Of a DNA stretch of 64,000 nt, positions 8,230 to 16,663 are shown one piece after another (positions within the stretch are counted from its first letter, which is position 1; each line of letters begins with the position of its first letter). The position numbers and the translations under genes are program-made. Source of the DNA: CAWUKT01 sp964352215 (GTDB lineage Bacteria; Bacteroidota; Bacteroidia; J057; JADKCL01); the NCBI GenBank assembly GCA_964352215.1, contig CAYGRE010000003.1, positions 62,001 to 126,000 on the forward strand, read 5' to 3'. Below the pieces are notes generated by a model, which was given only the letters and a program-made list of their open reading frames with translations, was not told where the DNA came from and did not search any database.

Positions 8230-9795
8230 ATGAGCAATATAAAAAATGGTTTTTTACTGGAGGAACCCGTGCGCTTTTCGGAAAGCATGATCTGGGACCT
8301 GCAGCGCAAGTATTTCGCGGGGGTAGGAATCGAAGCCTGGCGCCAAGGCCAGGTCCCACATTATATCACCAGCAATCCCTTCATTGCCAAATCCTACGCT
8401 GCCATCGTCCTGGCCTACTTCCAGGACCGGGACCGCCTGGGCCTCAGAGATGAGATGACCTATCTCCTGGAATTGGGGGCGGGCTCCGGCCGGTTTGCCT
8501 TCCACTTTCTCAAGGAGTTGGAGCACCTGGAACAATTGACCGGCTATACAGCTCCTCCATTCTGCTATATCCTCAGTGATCTTGCCGAGAGCAATGTGGA
8601 GTTTTGGAAGCAACATCCCAGGTTTCAACCCTATGTCCAATCTGGCAGGGTAGATTTTGCTCAGTTCGACGCGGTCAAAGATGAAAGGATCGACCTGATC
8701 CAGGCCGGGCATTCACTGACGAAAGGAAGCGGTACCGCCCCGCTCATCGCCATTGGAAATTACTTTTTCGACAGCATCCCCCAAGACCTCTTTCGGTTCG
8801 GGGACGGAAAAGTTCAGGAAGCACTTCTGGGGATGGGAACCAGTGAAGACCCGGAGGGAATGGGCTTAGGGCAAATTTTGGAGATTCTGAAGCTCAACTA
8901 CCAATTCCAGGACACAGAACTTCCGTATTACCCGGAAGATTACCTGAACCAGGTGATGGCGACCTACCAGGAAAAAGATTTGAATGCCCATCTTCTCTTC
9001 CCGCATACCGGGTTGCGCTGCCTGCACAATCTGCGCAACATCTTCCCCGGGCTGGTGCTTTTGTCTGCGGACAAGGGGGATCACCTGCTGGAACATATAC
9101 AATGGTCTGAACCCCCCTTTCTGGTTTCACATGGAAGCTTTTCCCTGAATGTGAATTACCATGCCCTCAATGAATATTGTAAGCAGAGCCATGGAGCGGT
9201 CATGACTCCCCAGCAGGTCCATTTTCACCTGAACATCCAATGCATGCTTTTCCTTGAAGAAGCAGATTCGTATCAGGCCGTTCGCAATACTTATGACCAG
9301 CAGGTAAATACCTTTGGTGCAGATGACTTCTACGGCATCATGCAAACCCTGATTGACCTCAAGGATGGATTGAGTTTTCGCAGATTGACTTCAGGATTGC
9401 GCCTGAGTAGTTATGATCCTCAATTGTTCGGGAAGTTGCTCCCCCGGATTTCTGAACTGGTACCTAACCTCACAGTCAGAGAAAGGATCAGTTTGATCCA
9501 AACCATCGCCAGGGTATGGCAGCGGTTCTATCCCTTGGGAGAAAGTTGGGACCTGGCCTTTGACCTGGGGACTTTGTTGTACAGAATGCGCCATTTTGAC
9601 CAGGCACTCAATTATTTCCGGATATCTGAAAAGATATATGGGGAGTCCGTAGGGTCGCTCTACAACTCAGCCCTGTGTTATGAACGCTTGGGGCAAACAA
9701 CCGAGGCAAGGGACTTAGGACGGAAGGCACTTCTCTTGGAGCCTGAGCATGAACTGGCCGGGGACTTGATGGAACGCCTATCTGTATTTTCCTGA
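8230..9795 (+). CDS. Class I SAM-dependent methyltransferase with C-terminal TPR segment
   Basis: 521 aa. The S-adenosylmethionine-binding motif I is at about residues 78-89 (YLLELGAGSGRF), preceded by a helical N-terminus and followed by the Rossmann-like region up to about 250 (for example LIAIGNYFFDSIPQDLF, a motif IV-like strand). The last 80-90 residues (FDQALNYFRISEKIYG and SLYNSALCYERLGQTTEAR) form two tetratricopeptide-like repeats, probably for protein binding. The start codon is 3 bp after the preceding stop. The pairing suggests that it modifies, loads or otherwise serves the 586-aa protein, but the substrate is unknown. Its stop codon lies in a 13-bp tandem duplication (9794-9819). 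Confidence 0.8.
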   Translation: MSNIKNGFLLEEPVRFSESMIWDLQRKYFAGVGIEAWRQGQVPHYITSNPFIAKSYAAIVLAYFQDRDRLGLRDEMTYLLELGAGSGRFAFHFLKELEHLEQLTGYTAPPFCYILSDLAESNVEFWKQHPRFQPYVQSGRVDFAQFDAVKDERIDLIQAGHSLTKGSGTAPLIAIGNYFFDSIPQDLFRFGDGKVQEALLGMGTSEDPEGMGLGQILEILKLNYQFQDTELPYYPEDYLNQVMATYQEKDLNAHLLFPHTGLRCLHNLRNIFPGLVLLSADKGDHLLEHIQWSEPPFLVSHGSFSLNVNYHALNEYCKQSHGAVMTPQQVHFHLNIQCMLFLEEADSYQAVRNTYDQQVNTFGADDFYGIMQTLIDLKDGLSFRRLTSGLRLSSYDPQLFGKLLPRISELVPNLTVRERISLIQTIARVWQRFYPLGESWDLAFDLGTLLYRMRHFDQALNYFRISEKIYGESVGSLYNSALCYERLGQTTEARDLGRKALLLEPEHELAGDLMERLSVFS

Positions 9796-9819
9796 TTCCT
9801 GGCTCCGATTCCTGGCTCC
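9794..9819. repeat. 13-bp tandem duplication overlapping a stop codon
   Basis: GATTCCTGGCTCC occurs at 9794-9806 and again directly at 9807-9819. The first copy begins inside the TGA stop (9793-9795) of the methyltransferase gene. Confidence 0.9.
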
Positions 9820-9830
9820 AGTGACCTGAC

Positions 9831-12548
9831 TCAGGGCTGCAGATAAAACCTTCGGACCAATACTTCCGAGCCGGCATTTAAGCGCAAAAGATAGACTCCC
9901 TTTGGCAAGGGGCCGATGTCCAGCCGGTGTGTACCCTCACCCTCCAGCGACTTTTCCCGGATCATTTTCCCATCTATGGTGTAGAGGGTTAACGTTCCCC
10001 GTGGGCTTCTGAGAGAAACCTCGGCGGTATTTCCTCGCAATTGCAGGGCCGAAGACACTGGGTCCAGAAGGGCGACTTCCACCACCTGACTTTCATGCCG
10101 CTGTCCATTTTGGTCAACCTGGATCAGCCGGAAATAGATGGCGGGCGAAGAGGTAGCTGTTGAATAAATGGCCTGCGAAGAGGTAGCTGTTGAAGAGATG
10201 GCCGCATCATAGATGAAGTCATAAGCCTGCTTGCTATCAGTCGTCCCATTTCCCGATACGGTTCCCACCTCCTGAAAATTGAGCCCCTCCAGGGAGGCCT
10301 GGACAATGAAATAAGCATTGTCGGTTTCAGATGCCGTTTCCCATTGCAGCAGGATATCGTCGGTCCTTTTTTGGCCGGTAAAATAGAGGTATTCCACCGG
10401 GAAGGGAGCCGAGCAGATGGCAAATTGGGAGGTGCTGTTTCCGGGAGTCGTCTGGGTCGCGGAGACCGCGGTGGACTGCTGAGGGGTTAGCCCCAGGTTG
10501 TGAACCAGGGTCCAGTTGCCTCCAATGACGGTTGTGCTGCCGACGTAAATCTCTCCTTCACAGTTGCAGCCGGGGCCCGTAGTTGTATTCCGATAGACGT
10601 GAATCGTAGTACCAGTGGTGCCGGTGCCGGTAATATCGTTGGGATTAGAAGCGGTAATCACCGAAGGGGCAATATTTTCATTCGAAGTACCCAGACGGAG
10701 AATTCCTTCGCCTGCATTGCAAAATATGCTGTTGAAAGTGATCTCGTTGAAGTCTCCAGCCGTCCCTCCAACTGTGATCCCGTCTCCATTCACGCCCGGC
10801 CGTTCACCCCTGGTATAAGCGATGGTATTCGCATTGGCTAAACTACCACCAATGGTATTGGAATTGGTCCCATTGAGGGAAATGATGATGCCAAAGTCCC
10901 AGTTCCCAAGCGGACTGCCATCAGCGGCAATGCCAATTCTATTCCCGTAGATTTCAGTGTTGTCAACCCCATTGTAAATCCAGATCCCCTCGTTGCGATT
11001 GTCAGAGATCAAGTTGTTGACCACCAAATTACTGTCACTGTCGTCATTGATCGAGACACCTGCCCAATGGTTGCCGATCCCAATCAATCCGCTGGAATCT
11101 GTCCCAATATAATTGTTCTCAATATGGTGGTTGTCGGTTCCCAGGATTCTAATCCCATCCCCAACAATCCCATCGTCCGGATCCGCATTTACGACCCACT
11201 GCCCATTGCCGGAAATCACATTCCGCTCCGGAACGGTAGGCCCGCCAATGGTCATATTGTTCGCAGTACCAAGGGTGACGATTCCATTATTATCGTTTTT
11301 CAGAACGGTAGCCCCATCCACACCGATCCCGATAAAATTCGCCTTGATGGTGGCATTGCTGGAAGACCCTTCCAGGGCAATGCCGTTCAGGTTGTTGCCG
11401 CTGATAATGTTGCGGCTGCTTCTCGTCAGCCCCCCAATGGATATATTGGGTGAATTGATCAGGAAAATACCGTTCTGGCCATTTCCCAAATCCGTCAACC
11501 CAGTACCATCTACTCCGATATAGTTGCCCTTGACCGTATCGTTACTGCAATCGACTACCCGAATCCCATTGCCTGCATTTCCTGAGATACAATTGCCTTC
11601 ATTTGTCCCAGTTCCCCCGATCAACCCATTGTCCGAACCACTCACACCTTCAATCCCTGAAAAATTATTGCTCAGTTGGGCCAGGGCATTGGCGGTAAGT
11701 CCAATCGTATTTCCCTGGATTGCAAAGCTGTCACAGTTGACCAGGTAAATACCCCGTTCATTGTTGCCAGAAATAACATTTCCTGCATTGGGATTGCCTC
11801 CCCCGACCACAAACCCAGTCATGTTTTGTGCAACGATCCCATTCCGGTTTCCCAGATCAGAAGCACCATTACGTCCTACCCCAATATAATTTCCCTGGAC
11901 GGTATTGTTGGTGGAGATTCCTTCGAAACGAATCCCCTCCTGACCACAGGCCCCAATGACATTTCTGTCGATCAGCCCCCCGGTCCCCCCAATCAAATTG
12001 TTACTGGAATTCTCACAACGAATCCCATGTTCGGGAATGGCATTTGTGGCGGGAGCATTGCCGGAATTGTCTACCCCAATCCAGCAGCCGGATACCCGGT
12101 TTCCGTCGCTATTGGTGGCCACCCGCACCCCAATATTGGTCCCATAAATGATAAGTCCCATGAGGTGCGAACCAGATGAACCGCCAACCAATTCGATGTT
12201 GTACCATTTGCCGACGGAATTTCCATTCAACTCAACCACGGGATTGCCAGGGGATGCTCCTGGTTGGGAATATCCATCCATGAAGACGGGGTCGGTCAAG
12301 GTGAACCAGCCCCCCCCACCGGGAACAGAGTTGGTAATCATATTGGAACCAGGCAGATTGAAAAGGATGGTGTCCAAGCCGATCAGCGTGTTTGCCAAAC
12401 GCACACATTTTCGCAGGGTGTTGGTCCCATCCGCCGGGGTATATCCCAAAGCATTGTCAGAATCTGCATTGGAATCGACGGTAAAGGTGTTGCCCAGGGC
12501 TGGGGTACAGTAAAGAAGAAGAGCCAATAAAAATGCAATTCTGTACAT
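9831..12548 (-). CDS. Secreted right-handed beta-helix protein with T9SS sorting domain
   Basis: 905 aa. The signal peptide is residues 1-19 (ending ALGN). It is followed by NTFTVDSNADSDN and LRKCVRLANTL, similar to the CSLREA-type start of secreted beta-helix proteins. Residues about 100-680 are repeated coils rich in NxIGG, NVISGN and GNYIGVG motifs, the pattern of parallel beta-helix (PbH1) repeats often found in polysaccharide-binding or polysaccharide-degrading proteins. A fibronectin-like region (YLYFTGQKRTDDILLQWETA) and a T9SS type A sorting domain (from about 835, LTLYTIDGKMIREKSL to the end) complete it. It is probably surface-exposed. No catalytic signature was identified. A 30-bp internal duplication at about 10140-10200 gives two copies of an (A/Y)STATSS(Q/P)AIY segment. 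Confidence 0.85.
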   Translation of the reverse strand: MYRIAFLLALLLYCTPALGNTFTVDSNADSDNALGYTPADGTNTLRKCVRLANTLIGLDTILFNLPGSNMITNSVPGGGGWFTLTDPVFMDGYSQPGASPGNPVVELNGNSVGKWYNIELVGGSSGSHLMGLIIYGTNIGVRVATNSDGNRVSGCWIGVDNSGNAPATNAIPEHGIRCENSSNNLIGGTGGLIDRNVIGACGQEGIRFEGISTNNTVQGNYIGVGRNGASDLGNRNGIVAQNMTGFVVGGGNPNAGNVISGNNERGIYLVNCDSFAIQGNTIGLTANALAQLSNNFSGIEGVSGSDNGLIGGTGTNEGNCISGNAGNGIRVVDCSNDTVKGNYIGVDGTGLTDLGNGQNGIFLINSPNISIGGLTRSSRNIISGNNLNGIALEGSSSNATIKANFIGIGVDGATVLKNDNNGIVTLGTANNMTIGGPTVPERNVISGNGQWVVNADPDDGIVGDGIRILGTDNHHIENNYIGTDSSGLIGIGNHWAGVSINDDSDSNLVVNNLISDNRNEGIWIYNGVDNTEIYGNRIGIAADGSPLGNWDFGIIISLNGTNSNTIGGSLANANTIAYTRGERPGVNGDGITVGGTAGDFNEITFNSIFCNAGEGILRLGTSNENIAPSVITASNPNDITGTGTTGTTIHVYRNTTTGPGCNCEGEIYVGSTTVIGGNWTLVHNLGLTPQQSTAVSATQTTPGNSTSQFAICSAPFPVEYLYFTGQKRTDDILLQWETASETDNAYFIVQASLEGLNFQEVGTVSGNGTTDSKQAYDFIYDAAISSTATSSQAIYSTATSSPAIYFRLIQVDQNGQRHESQVVEVALLDPVSSALQLRGNTAEVSLRSPRGTLTLYTIDGKMIREKSLEGEGTHRLDIGPLPKGVYLLRLNAGSEVLVRRFYLQP

Positions 12549-12695
12549 GGGCGCGAGTTGAAGCGAACAGAGACTATGCTCAATTTACTAAAATACAGGC
12601 TTATTGTTTGAATGAACATAACTACCGAAAGGCATCCTTTTTCCCATTTCAACGTAGATTTAAGGAGCTTAGGGAGACTGGAAATGACTTGCTTG

Positions 12696-12725
12696 GAAAA
12701 GTAAATTAAAATTGGTGTAAATTTG
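12696..12725 (+). promoter_or_regulatory. Bacteroidota-type promoter of the SPOR-domain gene
   Basis: TAAATTTG at 12718-12725 matches the -7 consensus TAnnTTTG exactly, and a CTTG about 22 bases upstream (12692-12695) is a reasonable -33 element. The ATG at 12750 is 24 bases downstream. An upstream TTG at 12723 would fall inside the -7 element, which argues against it as the start. Confidence 0.5.
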
Positions 12726-12749
12726 TACCGCTTAAGGCGACCCGATCAA

Positions 12750-13352
12750 ATGAAAAAGCTGCATACCCTGTTAACCGTTTTTATCCTGCTGATAGCAGGC
12801 ACGCAAACCACTTTTGCCCAAGGTGAAAAAGAATCCGTAGACCAGTTCCGGGTGGAAACCGATTTCCATATCCCGGTGATGGCCATGCCCGCGGCCAGCG
12901 ATTCTGACTCTACGATTCAGGTCGAACCCGTGGCCATGATTTCTCCGGATTCGTTTGGCATACACTATACAGCGCCAGAGGGTGTCTTTAAAATGATTCA
13001 ATTGCACCGGGACGTCAACGATGAAATTGAAAATACCAAGGGCTACCGGATTCAGATTTACGCGGGTAGTAGCCTTGAGGTCGCAAATGATGCCAAAGCC
13101 GATTTCCTGATGTCTTATGATGATGAAAATTGCCCCGTCTATCAACTGTGGAACCCTCCGCATTTCCGGGTGCGGGTAGGTGACTTCCTGTCCCGCAGTG
13201 AGGCGATGGCCCAGGTGTCAAATATTCGTAAAATCTTCCCGGATGCATTTATTGTCTCGGATGAAGTGAAGGTCCCCAAGTTCAAGGACAGAAAAGTGCG
13301 GGAAGAAGAAGTGCATGATACCGGAATGGATGACATAGAGAGTCCTGAATAA
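12750..13352 (+). CDS. Exported SPOR-domain protein
   Basis: About 200 aa from the ATG at 12750 (MKKLHTLLTVFILLIAG, signal peptide ending TTFAQ). The C-terminal 80 residues contain GYRIQIYAGSSLEVANDAKADFL and a second half, FRVRVGDFLSRSEAMAQVSNI, followed by FPDAFIVSDEV. This is the beta-alpha-beta pattern of a SPOR fold, which binds peptidoglycan stripped of stem peptides, usually at division sites. A TTG 27 bases upstream was rejected because it overlaps the predicted -7 promoter element. The stop codon is duplicated by a 16-bp period repeat. Confidence 0.8.
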   Translation: MKKLHTLLTVFILLIAGTQTTFAQGEKESVDQFRVETDFHIPVMAMPAASDSDSTIQVEPVAMISPDSFGIHYTAPEGVFKMIQLHRDVNDEIENTKGYRIQIYAGSSLEVANDAKADFLMSYDDENCPVYQLWNPPHFRVRVGDFLSRSEAMAQVSNIRKIFPDAFIVSDEVKVPKFKDRKVREEEVHDTGMDDIESPE

Positions 13353-13367
13353 AGAGAGTCCTGAATA
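13337..13367. repeat. 16-bp-period tandem duplication across a stop codon
   Basis: AGAGAGTCCTGAATA occurs at 13337-13351 and 13353-13367. The first copy carries the stop codon of the SPOR gene (TAA, 13350-13352); the second is a downstream ghost of the same ending. Confidence 0.9.
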
Positions 13368-13416
13368 GTAAGTCGCAGCTTCCCCTATATTTTCGGCAAC
13401 TCGAAAACTCTTCAAG

Positions 13417-14703
13417 CTAAGGAGTTGATCCGGCTACCTTCGCAGTACGAGACACCTGGAAAAATCCCCAGAAAGTTCCCAACCAGATCAGTGAGAGCAA
13501 AGCAAAACCCGCCATTGAAATCATGGCCAGGAGATCACCGCTCGTCCCCGGCACCCAGACCGGAATCAGCGCAGTCATAGTCAGCAGCCGAATGGTTTCG
13601 GCTCCCAAGGCCCATTTACGCCCCTCCAGCAATCCCCCCAGGCTGGCAATTCCCAGGAGAATCAGCCCACCTGAAACTATTTTCCAGATCCAACCCGTCT
13701 CCGGTCCATAAAATTCCGGGAACATATCCGCCTTGAACAAGAACAAGCTGGAGCCGCCCAGAATAACCACAAACTGCAGCAAGACGTAAAAATTCAGACC
13801 TTTAGGTACCTGGACGTTGAATTTGTGGAAGGACCGGGCATCTACCGGACCCGGTTTTTGGGGCCCACCCAAGTAGTCCGGTCGCCAGCCGGGCGGCATG
13901 AAGAATACCTTGAAGAAGTCTGGTAGATTTCGGGTCTTGAAAGCTACCCGCAGCACATCCCGGATATAATCGAAATTGGCCCAGACCGCATTGAAACTCT
14001 GCAAGGGTTTGGTCACCCCATAGACTACTTCTTCCTCCTCTTCCTGAAAAGTGCCAAATATCCGGTCAAAAATGATCAGCGTACCCCCATGGTTCTTGTC
14101 GATGTATTGGGGATTGATACCGTGGTGTACCCGGTGGTGAGAAGGCGTATTGAAGAGGAACGAAAAGACAGGGTGAATTTTACCGATCGCTTTGGTATGA
14201 ATCCAAAACTGGTAGAGGGTCTGGAACTGGTTGACGATGACAAAAGTGATGGGGTCAAAACCAATGACTGCCAGCGGGAGGTAGAAAATCCACGAAAACA
14301 TCACCTGAAAGGCTCCCTGGCGCAGCGCCACAGAAAGGTTGTACTCTTCGCTTTGGTGATGGACGATATGCCCACCCCAGAGGAGGCTGATCTCATGCGA
14401 ATAGCGGTGAAACCAGTAATAGAAAAAATCCACCCCGACAAAGAGCAGTAGCCAGGTCCACCATTTGTCGGCCGGAAAATCAAGCAAGCGGTAATTGTTG
14501 TAGAGCCAGATATAGCCCAACAGCAGGAGCGTTTTGATAAACACACCGAGTACCTGCTGGCCGATTCCACAGGAAATATTGGCGACCGCATCATTGAAGC
14601 GGTACATATTGGCCTTGGTAATCTTTTCTACGATCAGCTCAATGCCAATCAGAAGAAAGAAAACCGGGATCGCCAGGGCAATGTAATTCGCAGCACCGTC
14701 CAT
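13417..14703 (-). CDS. Sterol desaturase / fatty acid hydroxylase family membrane protein
   Basis: About 428 aa from the ATG at 14703 (MDGAANYIALAIPVFFLLIG). It is a polytopic membrane protein with the three histidine clusters of the di-iron hydroxylase superfamily: HRYSHE, HIVHH a few residues later, and HRVHHG with a final NHGG. These ligands hold the two irons that activate O2 to hydroxylate or desaturate a lipid; the substrate cannot be told. A C-terminal extension of about 150 residues adds more hydrophobic segments (SLFLFKADMF, LILLGIASLGGLLEG). An upstream ATG at 14820 is in frame but overlaps the start codon of the divergent gene, and 14703 gives the N-terminus usual for this family. 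Convergent with the SPOR gene. Confidence 0.85.
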   Translation of the reverse strand: MDGAANYIALAIPVFFLLIGIELIVEKITKANMYRFNDAVANISCGIGQQVLGVFIKTLLLLGYIWLYNNYRLLDFPADKWWTWLLLFVGVDFFYYWFHRYSHEISLLWGGHIVHHQSEEYNLSVALRQGAFQVMFSWIFYLPLAVIGFDPITFVIVNQFQTLYQFWIHTKAIGKIHPVFSFLFNTPSHHRVHHGINPQYIDKNHGGTLIIFDRIFGTFQEEEEEVVYGVTKPLQSFNAVWANFDYIRDVLRVAFKTRNLPDFFKVFFMPPGWRPDYLGGPQKPGPVDARSFHKFNVQVPKGLNFYVLLQFVVILGGSSLFLFKADMFPEFYGPETGWIWKIVSGGLILLGIASLGGLLEGRKWALGAETIRLLTMTALIPVWVPGTSGDLLAMISMAGFALLSLIWLGTFWGFFQVSRTAKVAGSTP

Positions 14704-14818
14704 AGCGAAAAGATAACCAATCAGGGAGAAAGCATCAAGCAGGAAGCCTGTCCCGGAAACCGTTCGGTGAAATTGGATGCCATAAATTGATAATTCTGGA
14801 ATTTCATTACCTTTAACC

Positions 14819-16579
14819 ATGCTAGAGCGCCTTCGCATCCAACCGGAAGATGCCCTTACAGACTTTCGCGATTGGCACCGATTCCTGCGTGTACATCTGG
14901 CTATTTTCCTGGTCCAATTTGCGCTCTTCAGCATCTTCTATTATTGGCTCGAAGCCAATATGGAGAATCCCTACTTTAGCTATTTCCACCAAATGCTCAG
15001 CCACTTCTTTGTGATCGTTTTTTGCGGTCAACTCTGGGTGATGGTGGTTGAAAACTGGGGGCTGTTCAAGCGGGTGTTGGCTGCCTTCCTTTTCAGGATA
15101 ACTTCACCTTATAACCTTGCCATCATGCGGGCGACGGTGATGGGTATTCTGGCGGGCCACCTGGCATTTTACATTCCCAGCCGTCTTGCCCAGGTCGCCG
15201 CCCTGCCACATTCCTCCCGGGAGCCATTGCCCGGCATTGGCTGGCTCATCGACATCCTGCCCATCAATCCGGAACTTTACGCCTTTGTAGGCTGGGTGGG
15301 CGTAGTTCTCTGCCTGATGGCCATGTTGGGACTATTCACCCGCTTTTCTTTGATTGCCTCCACCCTGATCCTCTTCTATATGCTGGGTGTACCTCAGTTT
15401 TTCGGGAAGATGAACCATACCCACTTCATGCTGTGGGCGCCTGCTTTTCTGGCTTTTTCTCCGGCTGGAGATGTGTTTTCCCTGGATGCCCAAATCCGGC
15501 GGTGGCGGGGAAATCAACCCGAAGTACGGCCCCATTACCGCTACGGTATCGCCATGAAGTTGATTTTCCTGCAACTGGCCCTGGTCTATTTCTTTTCCGG
15601 GATGGGCAAACTATGGCAAGGGGGCTTCGAGTGGTTTCTCAGCGACAACCTGGTACACTTGATGCGCCTCGAATGGCTGGAGAATTACGGAAATGTGCCC
15701 GCCATTCGCCTCGATAACTATCCAGTTCTCTGCCGGATCGGTGGCACCGGGATCGTCCTTTTCGAACTCTTCATGCCCTTCCTCATCCTCACCCCCAAGA
15801 CCCGAGTGGCAGCAGCCGTCGGAGCCATCAGCTTCCACAATATCACGGACTACTTCCTGAACATCGACTTTATTTTCCTGCAAAATCTACAGGCCTTCCA
15901 CCTGGACCTCCAGGGCACTTTGGACCGCATTTTGCGTAAGCCGCCTTGGTATGTGCAGCTCATTCTGGCGTTGATCGCATTGAGCGTACTGTTGTGGTTC
16001 AGCATCGTCCTGGCGATTGTCCTCTTGGTCTTTTTCGTCTGGAAAATGCTGCAACGCCGGAAAGGAAAACCCGCCAATCAAGAGGGAGCAGGGATTTCAC
16101 AATCCATAAGCCCCTGGCTCTGGCGGGTTGGCCTCTTTATCCTGGCCGCAAATTTCTGCTTTGGCTTCACGCAAACGAATTCCTGGCCCTTCTCCGCCTA
16201 CCCTTCCTATTCCTTCGTACGGGAGGGCTATGTACATTATATCTGGTTCCAACCCATCCTCCCCTCCGGGGCAGAGGGAGATCTGAACGCCATGGGCGAA
16301 CGCGCTGGATTCCAAAAGGAAAATATACTTCCCATGGGAGAACGTGGGGCCTACCTTCATAAGTACGGTTCAAAGGAGGAGTTTCAGACCCACGTGCTCC
16401 GCTTTTGGCTGCGCTTCCGGGAAAAGGTGCCGGAACTTAAAGCTTCGCTGAAGGCATACGTACTTTTCCAAACCTTTAGTACAAATCCCGACCATTTGGA
16501 TAAACCCATAATGGAAAATATCTTGGGGGAAATACAATTAGCAGAGGGAGAATGGACTTTTATTCCTCTATCGCCCTGA
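14819..16579 (+). CDS. HTTM / vitamin K gamma-carboxylase-like membrane protein
   Basis: 586 aa with about nine to ten TM helices. The sequence contains the features of the horizontally transferred transmembrane (HTTM) family related to vitamin K-dependent carboxylase: a first TM pair, HLAFYIPSRL, LGLFTRFSLIASTLILFYML, and the characteristic FFGKMNHTHFMLWAPAFLAFSP, followed later by YFFSGMGKLWQGG. The C-terminal 150 residues are soluble (NFCFGFTQTNSWPFSAYPSY and beyond). Bacterial members lack an established reaction. The start at 14819 overlaps a possible but disfavoured ATG of the divergent desaturase gene. It is followed by the radical SAM gene 56 bp downstream, on the same strand. Confidence 0.75.
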   Translation: MLERLRIQPEDALTDFRDWHRFLRVHLAIFLVQFALFSIFYYWLEANMENPYFSYFHQMLSHFFVIVFCGQLWVMVVENWGLFKRVLAAFLFRITSPYNLAIMRATVMGILAGHLAFYIPSRLAQVAALPHSSREPLPGIGWLIDILPINPELYAFVGWVGVVLCLMAMLGLFTRFSLIASTLILFYMLGVPQFFGKMNHTHFMLWAPAFLAFSPAGDVFSLDAQIRRWRGNQPEVRPHYRYGIAMKLIFLQLALVYFFSGMGKLWQGGFEWFLSDNLVHLMRLEWLENYGNVPAIRLDNYPVLCRIGGTGIVLFELFMPFLILTPKTRVAAAVGAISFHNITDYFLNIDFIFLQNLQAFHLDLQGTLDRILRKPPWYVQLILALIALSVLLWFSIVLAIVLLVFFVWKMLQRRKGKPANQEGAGISQSISPWLWRVGLFILAANFCFGFTQTNSWPFSAYPSYSFVREGYVHYIWFQPILPSGAEGDLNAMGERAGFQKENILPMGERGAYLHKYGSKEEFQTHVLRFWLRFREKVPELKASLKAYVLFQTFSTNPDHLDKPIMENILGEIQLAEGEWTFIPLSP

Positions 16580-16580
16580 A

Positions 16581-16663
16581 AACATGAATCTGCAACTGAC
16601 ACCCGCCGAATGAATTTTCAACTGACACCGGAAACATGGATCTGCAACTGACACCCGCCGAAA
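16581..16663. repeat. Duplicated start region of the radical SAM gene
   Basis: The 30-odd bases starting at AAACATG(A/G)ATCTGCAAC occur at 16581-16612 and again at 16631-16663, and a partial third copy (TTTCAACTGACACCG) lies between. The first copy hits a stop after nine codons; the second is the true start of the gene at 16636. Confidence 0.85.

Noticed and set aside
2157..9795. Complete injection system in the window
   Set aside because: No sheath, tube, baseplate or AAA+ genes were found here; only candidate cargo-like proteins are present.
14704..14934. Longer N-terminus for the desaturase-like gene
   Set aside because: It overlaps the start of the divergent membrane protein gene and adds basic residues unlike the family N-terminus.
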